A stretch of DNA of 64,000 nucleotides from Candidatus Nitrosopumilus sediminis (GTDB lineage Archaea > Thermoproteota > Nitrososphaeria > Nitrososphaerales > Nitrosopumilaceae), in the NCBI RefSeq assembly GCF_000299395.1, contig NC_018656.1, forward strand, positions 1,116,001 through 1,180,000, given 5' to 3'. Below the pieces are notes generated by a model, which saw nothing but the letters and a program-made list of their open reading frames with translations, was not told the DNA's origin and ran no database searches. Made by a program: the position numbers and the translations under genes. Positions 34,039-43,075 of this stretch are shown here, piece after piece. Every line of letters begins with the position of its first letter. Within the stretch, counting starts at the first letter, position 1.

Positions 34039-34926
34039 TTAAAACAAAGGAAAATGGAATGCTGCATCTAATGCAACAGCTACAAAAATTATTGTGAGAT
34101 ATGGAGCAGTTACTTTGTATGCCTTCCAAGCAAATTCAGATGTAGGAGTCTTTGTTAGTTTGTAGTGATATACAAGCATCAACCCTCCAGAAACTATTGC
34201 AATAACAGTGTAAACAATTCCCATACCATCTGGAATAAATGAAAGTATCAAAGAATATGGAATTAAAATTAAAGTGTTACCCAAAATGAATTTCGATGTT
34301 TTTTGCATTCCAATTACAACTGGAAGCATTGGGACTTTAGCTTGTGCATATTCATCTTTAATTTTCATTGCAAGACACCAAAAGTGTGAAGGAGTCCAAA
34401 CAAAAACTAAGAAACCAACTAAGAATCCCAACAAATCCATACTGCCAGTAGCTGCTGCCCATCCAGCCCAAGCTGCAGCACTACCAGCAATGCCACCAAT
34501 TACAATGTTTGAAGTATTTTTTCTTTTGAGCCAAACAGTATAGATAACCACATATGAGAAAATTCCAACTGCAATAAAAAATGCAGAAACAGCGTTTAAT
34601 GTAAAATAACCATAGATTACTGATATGCAGCTGACCGATAATCCATAAATCAAAACATTGGATGCTGCCATCCTACCGGAAGGAATTGGTCTAGAGCTAG
34701 TTCTAGTCATTTTAGGATCTATATCTTTATCATAATAGTGATTTAGTGCACTAGAGCCAGCTGATGCTAAAGCACCAGCAATGATAATATGCAAATATGC
34801 CCAATAATCAAGTTCAGGAACACCTGGAACTAGTTTACTTGCAGCATACATAGATGTGACTGCAGTTATTACTAAAAGAACAACAATTCTGGGTTTTGAT
34901 ATCTCCAGTATTTCATTAAATCCCAA
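34039..34926 (-). CDS. ctaB: Protoheme IX farnesyltransferase (heme o synthase)
   Basis: UbiA-type prenyltransferase: the substrate motif NHYYDKDIDPKMTRTSSRP with Asp-rich metal site, and eight or nine TM helices. Converts heme b to heme o for the terminal oxidase. 295 residues, normal. Divergent from the membrane cupredoxin gene at 35025, which fits a respiratory role. Confidence 0.93.
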   Translation of the reverse strand: MGFNEILEISKPRIVVLLVITAVTSMYAASKLVPGVPELDYWAYLHIIIAGALASAGSSALNHYYDKDIDPKMTRTSSRPIPSGRMAASNVLIYGLSVSCISVIYGYFTLNAVSAFFIAVGIFSYVVIYTVWLKRKNTSNIVIGGIAGSAAAWAGWAAATGSMDLLGFLVGFLVFVWTPSHFWCLAMKIKDEYAQAKVPMLPVVIGMQKTSKFILGNTLILIPYSLILSFIPDGMGIVYTVIAIVSGGLMLVYHYKLTKTPTSEFAWKAYKVTAPYLTIIFVAVALDAAFHFPLF

Positions 34927-35024
34927 TTCAATCTATCCTATTCCAAAGCCATTTAATTTCTTCGTCTATAAGATCTCTCAAATTGCGCAAGGAATAAGTA
35001 TCTCAGTCCTGTCAGCTATCTTAA

Positions 35025-36116
35025 ATGAGTAATTGGGACCTCATGATGCCAGGAATGGGACTTACAGCTATAGGATTAGCTGGTCTTGTATTATCGTATG
35101 CAGGTATTGCTCATACATTCATCGATGGTATGCATGCTTTAACTGGCCTTACCATGTTTGTAGGTTTGATTTTCCTAGCAGCAGGTATCTTAGATGGAGG
35201 GGTTTCAACCAGTAATAGAGCCAAAGCCACAACTTTGGTAATTTTGTCAATAGCATTAGGATTTGGAATGTATTCCATGGTTCTTAACACATCAAACTAT
35301 ACAGTCACCATTGCAGGAATTTTAATGGCAATTGCATTCCCCGCAATTATTATCGCATATCTTTCAATGAAACATCCTACAGTTGTAAAACCAATTGGCG
35401 CAATCGTATCAATGGCAGCTGCAACCGGCATTATCATGTGGGTGTCATTTGGAATTTTTGCAGCTCCTGACACATACATGATTCCACAACAAGTGGACGT
35501 TGAAGAGCCAGAAGAAGACTTGACACCATCAGGACCAATATTTGCAATCGAGATTCTTGCAGAGTCAGCTCAAGAAGGGAATCCAGATTATGAACCAGAT
35601 AGAGCAGTGGTGCAGCAGGGACATGTTGTTGAATGGACTAATGCAGATACTGTTGCTCATACGGTAACAAGTGCAGTAGATTTTGGAGAAACATTTGATT
35701 CGAGTTTGATTAATGCAGGTGAAGTATACACGCTAGATACAAATGAGTATGAAGTTGGGGAATACGAATATTTGTGCATAGTTCATCCTTGGATGGTTGC
35801 GACTTTAGTGATTGAAGCTGCAAAAGAGCCAATCAAAGTTACAATACCTGAAGGAGCAGCAATTCCTGAAGACGGACAAATATACTATGATCCAGAAATA
35901 CTTGACATTACCGTTGGAACTACAGTGGCATGGGACAATGCAGATACCACAGTGCACACAGTGACATCAGGGATAGCACCAGAAGCAGATGGCATCTTTG
36001 ATTCGGAAATGATGTCGGCAGGAGATATTTTTGAATATACATTTACAGATGCAGGAACTTTTGATTATTTCTGTACATTCCATCCATGGATGGTAGGAAC
36101 TGTTAACGTAGAATAG
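35025..36116 (+). CDS. Membrane protein with two C-terminal plastocyanin domains
   Basis: Five TM helices in the first 150 residues, then two blue-copper domains. Domain 1 has AHTVTS and CIVHPWM; domain 2 has VHTVTSG and CTFHPWM, so both keep the His, Cys, His, Met ligands. It should carry electrons at the outer face of the membrane, perhaps between the ammonia oxidation pathway, a quinone and the terminal oxidase. It faces away from ctaB; the JAMM gene starts three bases after its stop. Confidence 0.88.
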   Translation: MSNWDLMMPGMGLTAIGLAGLVLSYAGIAHTFIDGMHALTGLTMFVGLIFLAAGILDGGVSTSNRAKATTLVILSIALGFGMYSMVLNTSNYTVTIAGILMAIAFPAIIIAYLSMKHPTVVKPIGAIVSMAAATGIIMWVSFGIFAAPDTYMIPQQVDVEEPEEDLTPSGPIFAIEILAESAQEGNPDYEPDRAVVQQGHVVEWTNADTVAHTVTSAVDFGETFDSSLINAGEVYTLDTNEYEVGEYEYLCIVHPWMVATLVIEAAKEPIKVTIPEGAAIPEDGQIYYDPEILDITVGTTVAWDNADTTVHTVTSGIAPEADGIFDSEMMSAGDIFEYTFTDAGTFDYFCTFHPWMVGTVNVE

Positions 36117-36118
36117 AT

Positions 36119-36508
36119 TTGCAGAAAATCAAGATATCAGAATCAAATAAAAAAATTCTTGCAGAATTTTCAGAAAATCAGAAACCTAACGAATCATGTG
36201 CTTTATTATTTGGTAAAGACGATACAGTCCTAGATCTTTTTTTGACAGAGAATATTGAAAAGTCACCAGTAAACTTTACGATTTCAAACAAACAGTTAAT
36301 CGAAGGATACAAGATGGCAGAAGAGAAAGAAATGGACGTCATAGGCATATTTCACTCACACCCAGATTCAGAAGCATATCCATCAAATACAGATAAAAAA
36401 TTCATGCAAAGCAATCCAGTTGCATGGGTAATTTATTCTGGAATTAATAAAAATTTCAGAGCATATTTTCTAGAATCAGACATAATAGAAATTTCAATGG
36501 AAGAATAA
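36119..36508 (+). CDS. JAMM/MPN+ metalloprotease
   Basis: TTG start. The zinc motif is complete: Glu in PNESCALLFG, then HSHPDSEAYPSNTD (H-x-H, S and D at the right spacing). Archaeal JAMM enzymes remove small ubiquitin-like modifiers (SAMP) or cleave sulfur-carrier proteins. 129 residues is a minimal JAMM domain. Cytosolic. Confidence 0.87.
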   Translation: MQKIKISESNKKILAEFSENQKPNESCALLFGKDDTVLDLFLTENIEKSPVNFTISNKQLIEGYKMAEEKEMDVIGIFHSHPDSEAYPSNTDKKFMQSNPVAWVIYSGINKNFRAYFLESDIIEISMEE

Positions 36509-36509
36509 C

Positions 36510-36905
36510 TTAAGATTCCAAGCTAAACGTTGCTCGCTCACTATGAAGATTATTTAGAATTGTTTTATCTGGAGAGATGATTTTTCCGATTATGTTTACA
36601 GGGGATGCAGGAGTAATTTCTCCAGGGTTTCCTATTGGAGTAGGACCATAAAATAAGCAAATTGCCTTTCCAGTAGGCCAGTATGCAACGTCATAAAGTT
36701 CCACAGGAGACTTTGCGTTTTCTTCTGGTTGAGAAATTGGAGATTTCGAAGTGTAGATTTCATCACCCCAAACATTAAGATCAACAGTAAAGGGTAATTT
36801 TTTGATAAAGTCATTTACAGTTTTTGGGGAATTAGAATCATCTAATTCTAAAAGAATGCTTGATGAATTTGTAATTTTTATAATTACTGAATATTTCATA
36901 AACAT
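36510..36905 (-). CDS. Cyclophilin-like fold protein
   Basis: A beta-barrel protein with the TM1367-type signature: LPFTVDLNVWGDEIYTS, then DVAYWPTGKAICLFYGPTP and the final strands. Members of this small family fold like cyclophilins, but isomerase activity has not been demonstrated as far as I know. Convergent with the JAMM gene. Confidence 0.75.
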   Translation of the reverse strand: MFMKYSVIIKITNSSSILLELDDSNSPKTVNDFIKKLPFTVDLNVWGDEIYTSKSPISQPEENAKSPVELYDVAYWPTGKAICLFYGPTPIGNPGEITPASPVNIIGKIISPDKTILNNLHSERATFSLES

Positions 36906-36955
36906 CTATAAAATTAGGATTAGAAAACTATTCCGAATTAGATTTTATTCAATTT

Positions 36956-37096
36956 TTAATTTGATTCGACATATTCTGAATGGTTACATTTTGGACAATA
37001 ATACTCAAGAGGCATGTTTTTTTGTTTACTTCCGCGTCTTTTAGACGAAGTATTTTTGATATTCATTTCTACGTCACATTTTTTACAAATTTTCAT
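36956..37096 (-). CDS. Small zinc-ribbon protein (46 aa)
   Basis: ATG at 37096 to TAA at 36956-36958. CKKC near the N-terminus and CPKC near the C-terminus form one zinc ribbon; a basic loop (SSKRRGSKQKN) separates them, so nucleic-acid binding is likely. Too short for many gene finders. Confidence 0.65.
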   Translation of the reverse strand: MKICKKCDVEMNIKNTSSKRRGSKQKNMPLEYYCPKCNHSEYVESN

Positions 37097-37219
37097 TCTA
37101 AACCACCAATTCTAGTTTATTCATATTGATTTTTCTTTTTTAATGTTAAAAAGAAATCACGTATTTTCACATATGAGAACATGGGAGGGATTTAACTACC
37201 AATATGAGTATTGATTATC

Positions 37220-37336
37220 ATGAGTAATTCTTGTCAGTGTGGTTCTTGCGGACATGAAAAAATTGATGAATGTTACACAAAACAATGTGGTTGTTGTTTA
37301 ACAGATCATCAGGGCGCATTTGCCAAAAATAGATAA
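37220..37336 (+). CDS. Cys-rich micro-protein (38 aa)
   Basis: ATG at 37220 to TAA at 37334-37336. Seven Cys in 38 residues (CQCGSCGHEK, CYTKQCGCC) suggest a metal-binding peptide, possibly metallothionein-like or a zinc finger. In the same gap as the zinc ribbon on the other strand. Confidence 0.6.
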   Translation: MSNSCQCGSCGHEKIDECYTKQCGCCLTDHQGAFAKNR

Positions 37337-37440
37337 TTAAAGTAAAAAATGGTAATTTAGAGTATTTTGAATTGTAGAAGGCCTGTAAAGACTCACGATT
37401 AACACATGAAATTGAAAACTACATTGTATAAAATATGAAA

Positions 37441-37857
37441 TTAGGTTCCTCTGGGTTGCTCATAATCTTTTTTCACAATCAATTCATCAAACCCTTCTGT
37501 TACTAGAGGGGTTTCCAAGATTTTGAGTTGTTTGTAGATTGCCGACAATGGGAACGGATTCCTTCTACTTCTTTGTCTTTTTTCAAGAATCGCCTGTGAT
37601 GTATTCATGAATATTCCTCTTATTTTTGCATGATATTTTTTTCCAAGATCGATATGTTGTTTTCGTATTGTCTCTGTTAGATTAGTATCATCAATTACTA
37701 CATCCATGTCTTTTTTGAGACATTGTTCAATATACTCTAGTTCTTCTTTTCTATCATTGTCAAAATGAGACAAGGCAATTCTATGATGCCTAAAATTAGA
37801 TTCCACATAGGTTGTTTTGCCACTTAGTGCAACCCCAATCATCAAAACATATTCCAT
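37441..37857 (-). CDS. P-loop kinase, polynucleotide-kinase-like
   Basis: A compact (138 aa) P-loop protein: Walker A GVALSGKTT at residue 8, then VVIDDTNLTETIRKQHI, where Asp-Asp-Thr-Asn is typical for the PNKP/zeta-toxin type of kinase, and an Arg-rich lid (KRQRSRRNPFP). Transfers phosphate to a nucleic acid or small molecule; the substrate is unknown. Confidence 0.75.
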   Translation of the reverse strand: MEYVLMIGVALSGKTTYVESNFRHHRIALSHFDNDRKEELEYIEQCLKKDMDVVIDDTNLTETIRKQHIDLGKKYHAKIRGIFMNTSQAILEKRQRSRRNPFPLSAIYKQLKILETPLVTEGFDELIVKKDYEQPRGT

Positions 37858-37931
37858 ATAATTATTAGATTTACGTACATTATTATGATTATGAAGTATT
37901 TTTAGAATTTTTTGTTTTTCTTAAAAGAAAC

Positions 37932-37999
37932 AGAGACATTCCAGTGTTTTGTGTAGAAAGTGTTGTAAATTACATGTTTATCTGCCTGAAAATGTCTCT
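37932..37999. repeat. Inverted repeat AGAGACATT / AATGTCTCT in a gap
   Basis: Nine-base perfect arms, at 37932-37940 and 37991-37999, separated by 50 bases. In a 234-base gap between the kinase and the DUF2024 gene. Could be a structured RNA or an operator. Confidence 0.4.
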
Positions 38000-38091
38000 A
38001 GCATCAGTATTCGTTCTTCATAGATTTAGACAAGATATTCTTTAGTTTGAAGATTGTTTTGAATTAAATATCCCTTTTTTTGATTAGTTTC

Positions 38092-38349
38092 ATGGAAATT
38101 CACGTATACGACACTTATGTCAAAGCAGCAGATGGTCACACCATGCACTTTGATGTAATTACTGGTGAAAAAGATCACGATAAAGCCATTGCATATGGAA
38201 AAGAATGGTTACAATCTATCGGTGAAGGGGAAGCAGAGATGACTACAAATGAATGTCAGTTCTGCCACTCACAAGGAGCACCAGAGCCTGTTGAACAGGC
38301 AATTAAGGAAAAAGGCTACTTTATCCAGAAGATGGAAGGCTGTCCTTAA
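38092..38349 (+). CDS. DUF2024-family protein
   Basis: The start MEIHVYDTYVKAADGHTMHF is the hallmark of DUF2024. ATG 38092 is used; an upstream TTG (38080) would add four residues. It has a CQFCHSQGAP motif that may bind a metal. 85 residues. Function unknown. Confidence 0.8.
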   Translation: MEIHVYDTYVKAADGHTMHFDVITGEKDHDKAIAYGKEWLQSIGEGEAEMTTNECQFCHSQGAPEPVEQAIKEKGYFIQKMEGCP

Positions 38350-38407
38350 ACATTTTTTCCTTTTTATCATAGAATATATTTTTTAGATTAAACAACATAT
38401 TCAAAGT

Positions 38408-38590
38408 ATGTCTGAAAACAAATACTCAAAATGGACTGTGGAGGGAGACAAGAAAATAAAATGGATTTGTGGATGCTTCCAAACAGCTGACAATTATTTT
38501 AAATTCTGCGATACCCACAATGTTACTTTGAAAAAAGCAATTCAAGCTCAAATTGATGAATTAGACATGACGTTAATTGTTGATGATTAA
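38408..38590 (+). CDS. Small hypothetical protein (60 aa)
   Basis: Contains WICGCFQ and, 13 residues after that CGC, CDTHNV, which could bind a metal ion. Otherwise helical and acidic. The same short arrangement is, to my memory, common in this lineage, without known function. Confidence 0.55.
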   Translation: MSENKYSKWTVEGDKKIKWICGCFQTADNYFKFCDTHNVTLKKAIQAQIDELDMTLIVDD

Positions 38591-38702
38591 ATTATCAAGA
38601 ATTCCCTCAGAGAAATTAATGAAGTTTCTAACTAACATTACATCAAGAGTACAGAGTGTTTAACTGATCTGACAAAACTCGATGAAAGCAGACTTAATTT
38701 TA

Positions 38703-40760
38703 TTAGATAGCAATTATTGCGACAAATGCAGATACAAAAACTATTGCAATTGTGTTTAGTAGTTTGATTACAGTGTTTAATGCCGGACCTGCAGTATCTT
38801 TGTAAGGATCACCAATGATATCACCAACTACGGCTACTTTGTGGACCTCGGAGCCTTTTTCTCCTTTCATTTCAACTAATTTCTTTGCATTATCCCATGC
38901 ACCACCGGTATTTGCCAAGTGGTATGCTAGCAAAATTCCAGTTACAACTGCACCCATTAATAATCCAGCAACTGCTGTAGGGCCTAACAAAATTCCTAAA
39001 ATAATTGGAGCGATGATTGCTACAAGAGCTGGTTTGTACAATTCTTTAATCGATGCAACAGTGGCAATATCTACACATTTGGCATAATCAGGTTTTGATG
39101 TACCAGCAAGAATTCCAGAGTCTGCTTTGAATTGACGTCTAACTTCATCGACCATTTTTCCTGCAGCTCTTGAAACACCATTAATGAGTTGGCCTGTAAT
39201 GATAAATGGAATCAAACCACCAATTAATAATCCAACAACGATTGCAGGATTAGTCAAACTATAATCTAAAACTAAAACACCAGCGAAAACATGAGCAGCT
39301 TCAAATTGGAATGCTTGAATCATTGCCAATGCAGCTAAAGCAGCACTTGCAATTGCAAATCCCTTGGTGACAGCCTTGGTTGTATTTCCAACAGCATCAA
39401 TTTCATCAGTTACCTTGCGATTTTCTTCTCCCATTCCAGTCATCTCAACAATTCCACCTGCATTATCAGCAATTGGACCAAATGCGTCGATGCTAAGAAC
39501 AATTCCGGCCAGACTTAACATGGCCATTGCAGTTAAAGCAGTACCAAAGATTCCATAAAGTACTGGGTCTGCACCTTCAGGTGCTGCGCCAGATGCAATG
39601 CTGTATGAAATGATAATTGCGACAACTAATGCAATCATAAATGGTCCTGTAGATTGCATGCCTTTGATAATTCCCATTAAAGTTAATGATGCATATCCCC
39701 ATTTTGCAGAGTCTGCAATTTCTTTAACTGGTTTCTGTTTGTAACTTGTATAGTAATCAGTGATTTTTTGAATTACTGGAACAAGAATGACACCAATAAC
39801 TGTAGAACCAAATAGAGCATATGATGCGATAGAATCTCCAATAAATTGAGTTATGAACACATAGTTCAATCCAATTGCTATTGAAGCTGAAACATAGAAT
39901 GAACGATTAAGAGGCTTCATGACATCTGTGATATTCTTAGAGCCAACAATTACAACACCAATAATTGATGCAATCATTCCAGATGAACCAATTAAAATTG
40001 GATAAAGGAAAAAGTTTGGTGCACCAATTAATGCTGCAATTAATAATGCTGCAAGAATTGTAACAATATAAGATTCATAAACATCAGAGCCCATTCCTGC
40101 AGCATCACCAACATTATCTCCTACGTTATCTGCAATAGTTGCAGGATTTCTAGGATCATCTTCAGGAATATTTGATTCAACTTTTCCTACCAAGTCAGCA
40201 CCCATATCAGCTGCCTTTGTGAAAATACCGCCACCAATTCTAATGAATAATGCAATAAGACTTGCACCAATTCCAACACCTGCAATTGTAATTGGATCAG
40301 GATAAATCAAATAGAGTCCAGTAATTGCCAATAGAGCCATTGCTGGAACTGCTAAACCTACTGTTGCTCCACCTCTAAAAGCCATGGCAAAGGTCTTTCC
40401 AAGACCACTACCACTAAGATTTGCAGCTCTAACTGCTGCCTTTACTGTAATTTTTAATGAGATAATTCCTGCAACTGCAGAAAGTGCTGCACCTACGGCA
40501 AATGCAATTCCGTTTGATGGAGTCAAGAAAATACCAATGATTAGAGATAACGCAATAGCAACGGGAACAATAATTTTCATTTCTCTTTTTAGAAATGCAG
40601 AAGCTCCTTCTTTGACAGCGTTGGAAATATCCATCATTTCTTTCGTTCCTGCTGGTTGTTTGACAATCCATGCAACCAAGCCACCTGCAACTAAAAATGA
40701 TGCAATACCTGCGATAAAGGGCAGAATTTCAGCTATTTCCATGTTATACTCGCTTGCCAA
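38703..40760 (-). CDS. hppA: Membrane-bound pyrophosphatase, K+-independent type
   Basis: 685 residues with about 16 TM helices. Substrate motif DDPRNPATIADNVGDNVGD is intact. The GNTTKA motif has Lys where K+-dependent enzymes have Ala, so it should be a K+-independent H+ pump. Hydrolyses pyrophosphate and pumps protons, saving energy in a poorly fuelled cell. Single gene, with a 112-base gap before the convergent 60-aa gene. Confidence 0.95.
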   Translation of the reverse strand: MASEYNMEIAEILPFIAGIASFLVAGGLVAWIVKQPAGTKEMMDISNAVKEGASAFLKREMKIIVPVAIALSLIIGIFLTPSNGIAFAVGAALSAVAGIISLKITVKAAVRAANLSGSGLGKTFAMAFRGGATVGLAVPAMALLAITGLYLIYPDPITIAGVGIGASLIALFIRIGGGIFTKAADMGADLVGKVESNIPEDDPRNPATIADNVGDNVGDAAGMGSDVYESYIVTILAALLIAALIGAPNFFLYPILIGSSGMIASIIGVVIVGSKNITDVMKPLNRSFYVSASIAIGLNYVFITQFIGDSIASYALFGSTVIGVILVPVIQKITDYYTSYKQKPVKEIADSAKWGYASLTLMGIIKGMQSTGPFMIALVVAIIISYSIASGAAPEGADPVLYGIFGTALTAMAMLSLAGIVLSIDAFGPIADNAGGIVEMTGMGEENRKVTDEIDAVGNTTKAVTKGFAIASAALAALAMIQAFQFEAAHVFAGVLVLDYSLTNPAIVVGLLIGGLIPFIITGQLINGVSRAAGKMVDEVRRQFKADSGILAGTSKPDYAKCVDIATVASIKELYKPALVAIIAPIILGILLGPTAVAGLLMGAVVTGILLAYHLANTGGAWDNAKKLVEMKGEKGSEVHKVAVVGDIIGDPYKDTAGPALNTVIKLLNTIAIVFVSAFVAIIAI

Positions 40761-40777
40761 ATCCTATTAAATATAAA

Positions 40778-41155
40778 TCAAATAGCAGAGATCTTACTTC
40801 GTTTTCGATATGGAGGAAATGTTTTTCCTCTAAGTCCTTGCCTTACCAATTTGTTGAACCGTTTCCCATGAGCAAGATATGGAAATCGCATATGGATCAA
40901 CTCATGAACAATAGTATTCTCAAGAGTTTTTTCATCTGGGATCTTTCTTACATTAATGAAAATAAGATTATGCTGAAGATATGACACTCCATAATACTTG
41001 TAAGCAGATGTGCGTCTGCCTTCGGTCATTTCTTTTGGGGCATCGAGCACCTCTTTAGTAGTTAAAAGAATTTGAGGTTCAGATATAGAGAATCGATTTG
41101 AGTAAATGCCAACTTTTTCTAAAATTTGTAATGTAAGATCAGGATCAAGCTTCAT
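40778..41155 (-). CDS. Putative zinc metalloprotease (SprT/WLM-like)
   Basis: The zinc motif HELIHMRFPYLAHGKRF (His-Glu-x-x-His plus downstream His) is typical of the SprT and YgjP-type minimal zincins. 125 residues, soluble. The role could be removal of DNA-protein crosslinks or processing; not determined. Confidence 0.75.
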   Translation of the reverse strand: MKLDPDLTLQILEKVGIYSNRFSISEPQILLTTKEVLDAPKEMTEGRRTSAYKYYGVSYLQHNLIFINVRKIPDEKTLENTIVHELIHMRFPYLAHGKRFNKLVRQGLRGKTFPPYRKRSKISAI

Positions 41156-41246
41156 AATTTTACATCATGAAATCTGTGTTTATCTTGAAATGTCAAATGT
41201 TGTATGAAATTTGGTGTATTTTGATTCTGTAAATTATGAATTAATA

Positions 41247-41305
41247 GGGTCAGAGGTTTTAGTAGAGTAATCACAAATCATACAGCCACCGTCTCATCAC
41301 ACCCC
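41247..41305 (-). ncRNA. Candidate C/D box guide RNA
   Basis: On the minus strand: C box GTGATGA (41294-41300), possible D' CTGT (41282-41285), C' GTGATTA (41268-41274) and D box CTGA (41250-41253). Flanking GGGG and CCC could form the terminal stem. The guide before the D box is about 14 bases, that before D' only eight. It lies just after the dephospho-CoA kinase stop. The order, spacing and location fit archaeal methylation-guide RNAs, but the target was not identified. Confidence 0.45.
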
Positions 41306-41307
41306 GA

Positions 41308-41802
41308 TTATTCCATTAAATCAAGTAGTGTTTGTACTTTATTTCTAATTTCGGGAGTAATCTTTACTATTACTAGGCCTTCATGGGGTTGACCATACAA
41401 AACAACGGCATTTTCAGGCGCATGAACACATACTGGAAGAACCAGAAGATCCTCTTCACCATTTACAAAAATCCTCACAGGAGATTTCATAGTGAATGCT
41501 TTTTTGATTACTGAAATACTCTGAGAAGTAATTTCTGCGGGAGGATTATCAACAGTTAACTCAATTGCATTTTTTAATTTTGGCGGAATTCTTTTTTCTC
41601 GTTTCTCTTGTCCGTCGATAATTTGCAGTGAAGGAATCAAGTCAAAATCAATCATTTTTTCAGTGGTTCGATCACCAACTGTAATGATATAGGAATTTTC
41701 TGATAGATATTTTTGAATTTCATTTTTGCTTGTTTGGTTTTCAGGTATGAGTATTCCCAAAGGAATTTTCATTTGGTCTCTAAGGGAATTAGGTAATTTC
41801 AC
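41308..41802 (-). CDS. GTP-dependent dephospho-CoA kinase (DUF359)
   Basis: Family motifs PLGILIPE, VGDRTTEKMI, VNGEEDLLVLPVC and VLYGQPHEGLVIV. It makes CoA from dephospho-CoA with GTP, the last step of archaeal CoA synthesis. 164 residues is normal. The gene is six bases after the Mrp gene stop. Confidence 0.88.
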   Translation of the reverse strand: MKLPNSLRDQMKIPLGILIPENQTSKNEIQKYLSENSYIITVGDRTTEKMIDFDLIPSLQIIDGQEKREKRIPPKLKNAIELTVDNPPAEITSQSISVIKKAFTMKSPVRIFVNGEEDLLVLPVCVHAPENAVVLYGQPHEGLVIVKITPEIRNKVQTLLDLME

Positions 41803-41807
41803 AGGAA

Positions 41808-42926
41808 TCAGGATTGGGTTGTACTTGCCTCAGGTGCAGGATCCTCGTTAGTGTTTTCAGATGCCATCTCTTCTTGAAGTTTAGCTGCAAGAATACTACA
41901 TTGTGCTGCAATGTTTTTTGCGCTTTTCCTAAATGCCTCTGCACTTGGAGAATCAGGATTTGTAATCATTATGGGTTTTCCTAAATCAGAGCCAGACATG
42001 ATTCCAGAATTTAATGGAATTTCACCTAAGAAAGGCATGTTAAATCTTTCACTGATTTTCTTTGCACCGCCTTCACCGAAGATGTAATGCTTGTCATTAC
42101 AATTTGGGCAAATAAAGTGACTCATGTTTTCAACAACACCAATAATTGGAACATTTAGTTTTTCAAACATTGAAACTGCTTTTACTGCAACATCACTTGC
42201 GACATCTTGCGGAGTTGTCACCACAAGAATTCCGGTAATAGGAATAGTTTGTGCAAGAGTTAATGGGATATCACCAGTGCCGGGAGGAAGATCTACAATC
42301 AAGTAATCTAATTCTGACCAATTAGTATCTACAAGAAATTGTTTTAAAATTCCAGAAATAATAGGTCCACGATAAATTGCGGCTTGATTTGATTGATCAG
42401 CAAAGAAACCAAATGAAACAACTTTTAGTCCATGTGAATCTGCTGGCTGTAATTTGTTATCTTCAACTTCCATGAATCCATCTTTCATTCCAAGCATTAG
42501 CGGAATGCTAGGGCCATAGATGTCAGCATCTAACAAACCGACTTTAGCTCCTGATTGGGATAACGCTAATGCCAAGTTTAACGAAACAGTTGATTTGCCA
42601 ACTCCACCCTTTCCACTTGCAACACCAATAATGTTTTTGACAGTTGCCATTCCAGTATCATCTTCCAATGAACGACCTTCCATCACTTTAGCAGTCACTT
42701 TCATATCAAAATCTTTCAAGTCAGAAAGTTCAGCTATTGCTTTTCTAACATCATCTTCAATTTCGACATTGAAAGGACATGCAGGAGTTGTTAATTCTAA
42801 AGTAAATTTGAGATTACCATCATTAAGTTCTAAATCTTTAATCATTCCCATGGATACAATATCTTTTTTCAAATCAGGATCAATTACGGTACTGAGTTTT
42901 TCAAGAACTTGATCGATTCCAACCAT
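41808..42926 (-). CDS. Mrp/NBP35-family Fe-S cluster carrier ATPase
   Basis: An N-terminal MIP18 (DUF59) domain (residues 1-90) is followed by the ATPase: deviant Walker A ASGKGGVGKST, then YLIVDLPPGTGD. CPNC near residue 270 holds the bridging cluster. It delivers Fe-S clusters to target proteins. A 30-residue acidic tail follows. Confidence 0.92.
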   Translation of the reverse strand: MVGIDQVLEKLSTVIDPDLKKDIVSMGMIKDLELNDGNLKFTLELTTPACPFNVEIEDDVRKAIAELSDLKDFDMKVTAKVMEGRSLEDDTGMATVKNIIGVASGKGGVGKSTVSLNLALALSQSGAKVGLLDADIYGPSIPLMLGMKDGFMEVEDNKLQPADSHGLKVVSFGFFADQSNQAAIYRGPIISGILKQFLVDTNWSELDYLIVDLPPGTGDIPLTLAQTIPITGILVVTTPQDVASDVAVKAVSMFEKLNVPIIGVVENMSHFICPNCNDKHYIFGEGGAKKISERFNMPFLGEIPLNSGIMSGSDLGKPIMITNPDSPSAEAFRKSAKNIAAQCSILAAKLQEEMASENTNEDPAPEASTTQS

Positions 42927-43075
42927 TGCGTCAAAAAGTCAGTCTACATTATTTAAACATAAGTCAGATATCAAAAGAAATTGTCAATAATTTCAAAAAT
43001 ACCAAAAATCTTTGGGAATTTGAGCCTAAAAATACCTAAACATTCATAAATTGAAATTCGAGAAAAAATGTACAT

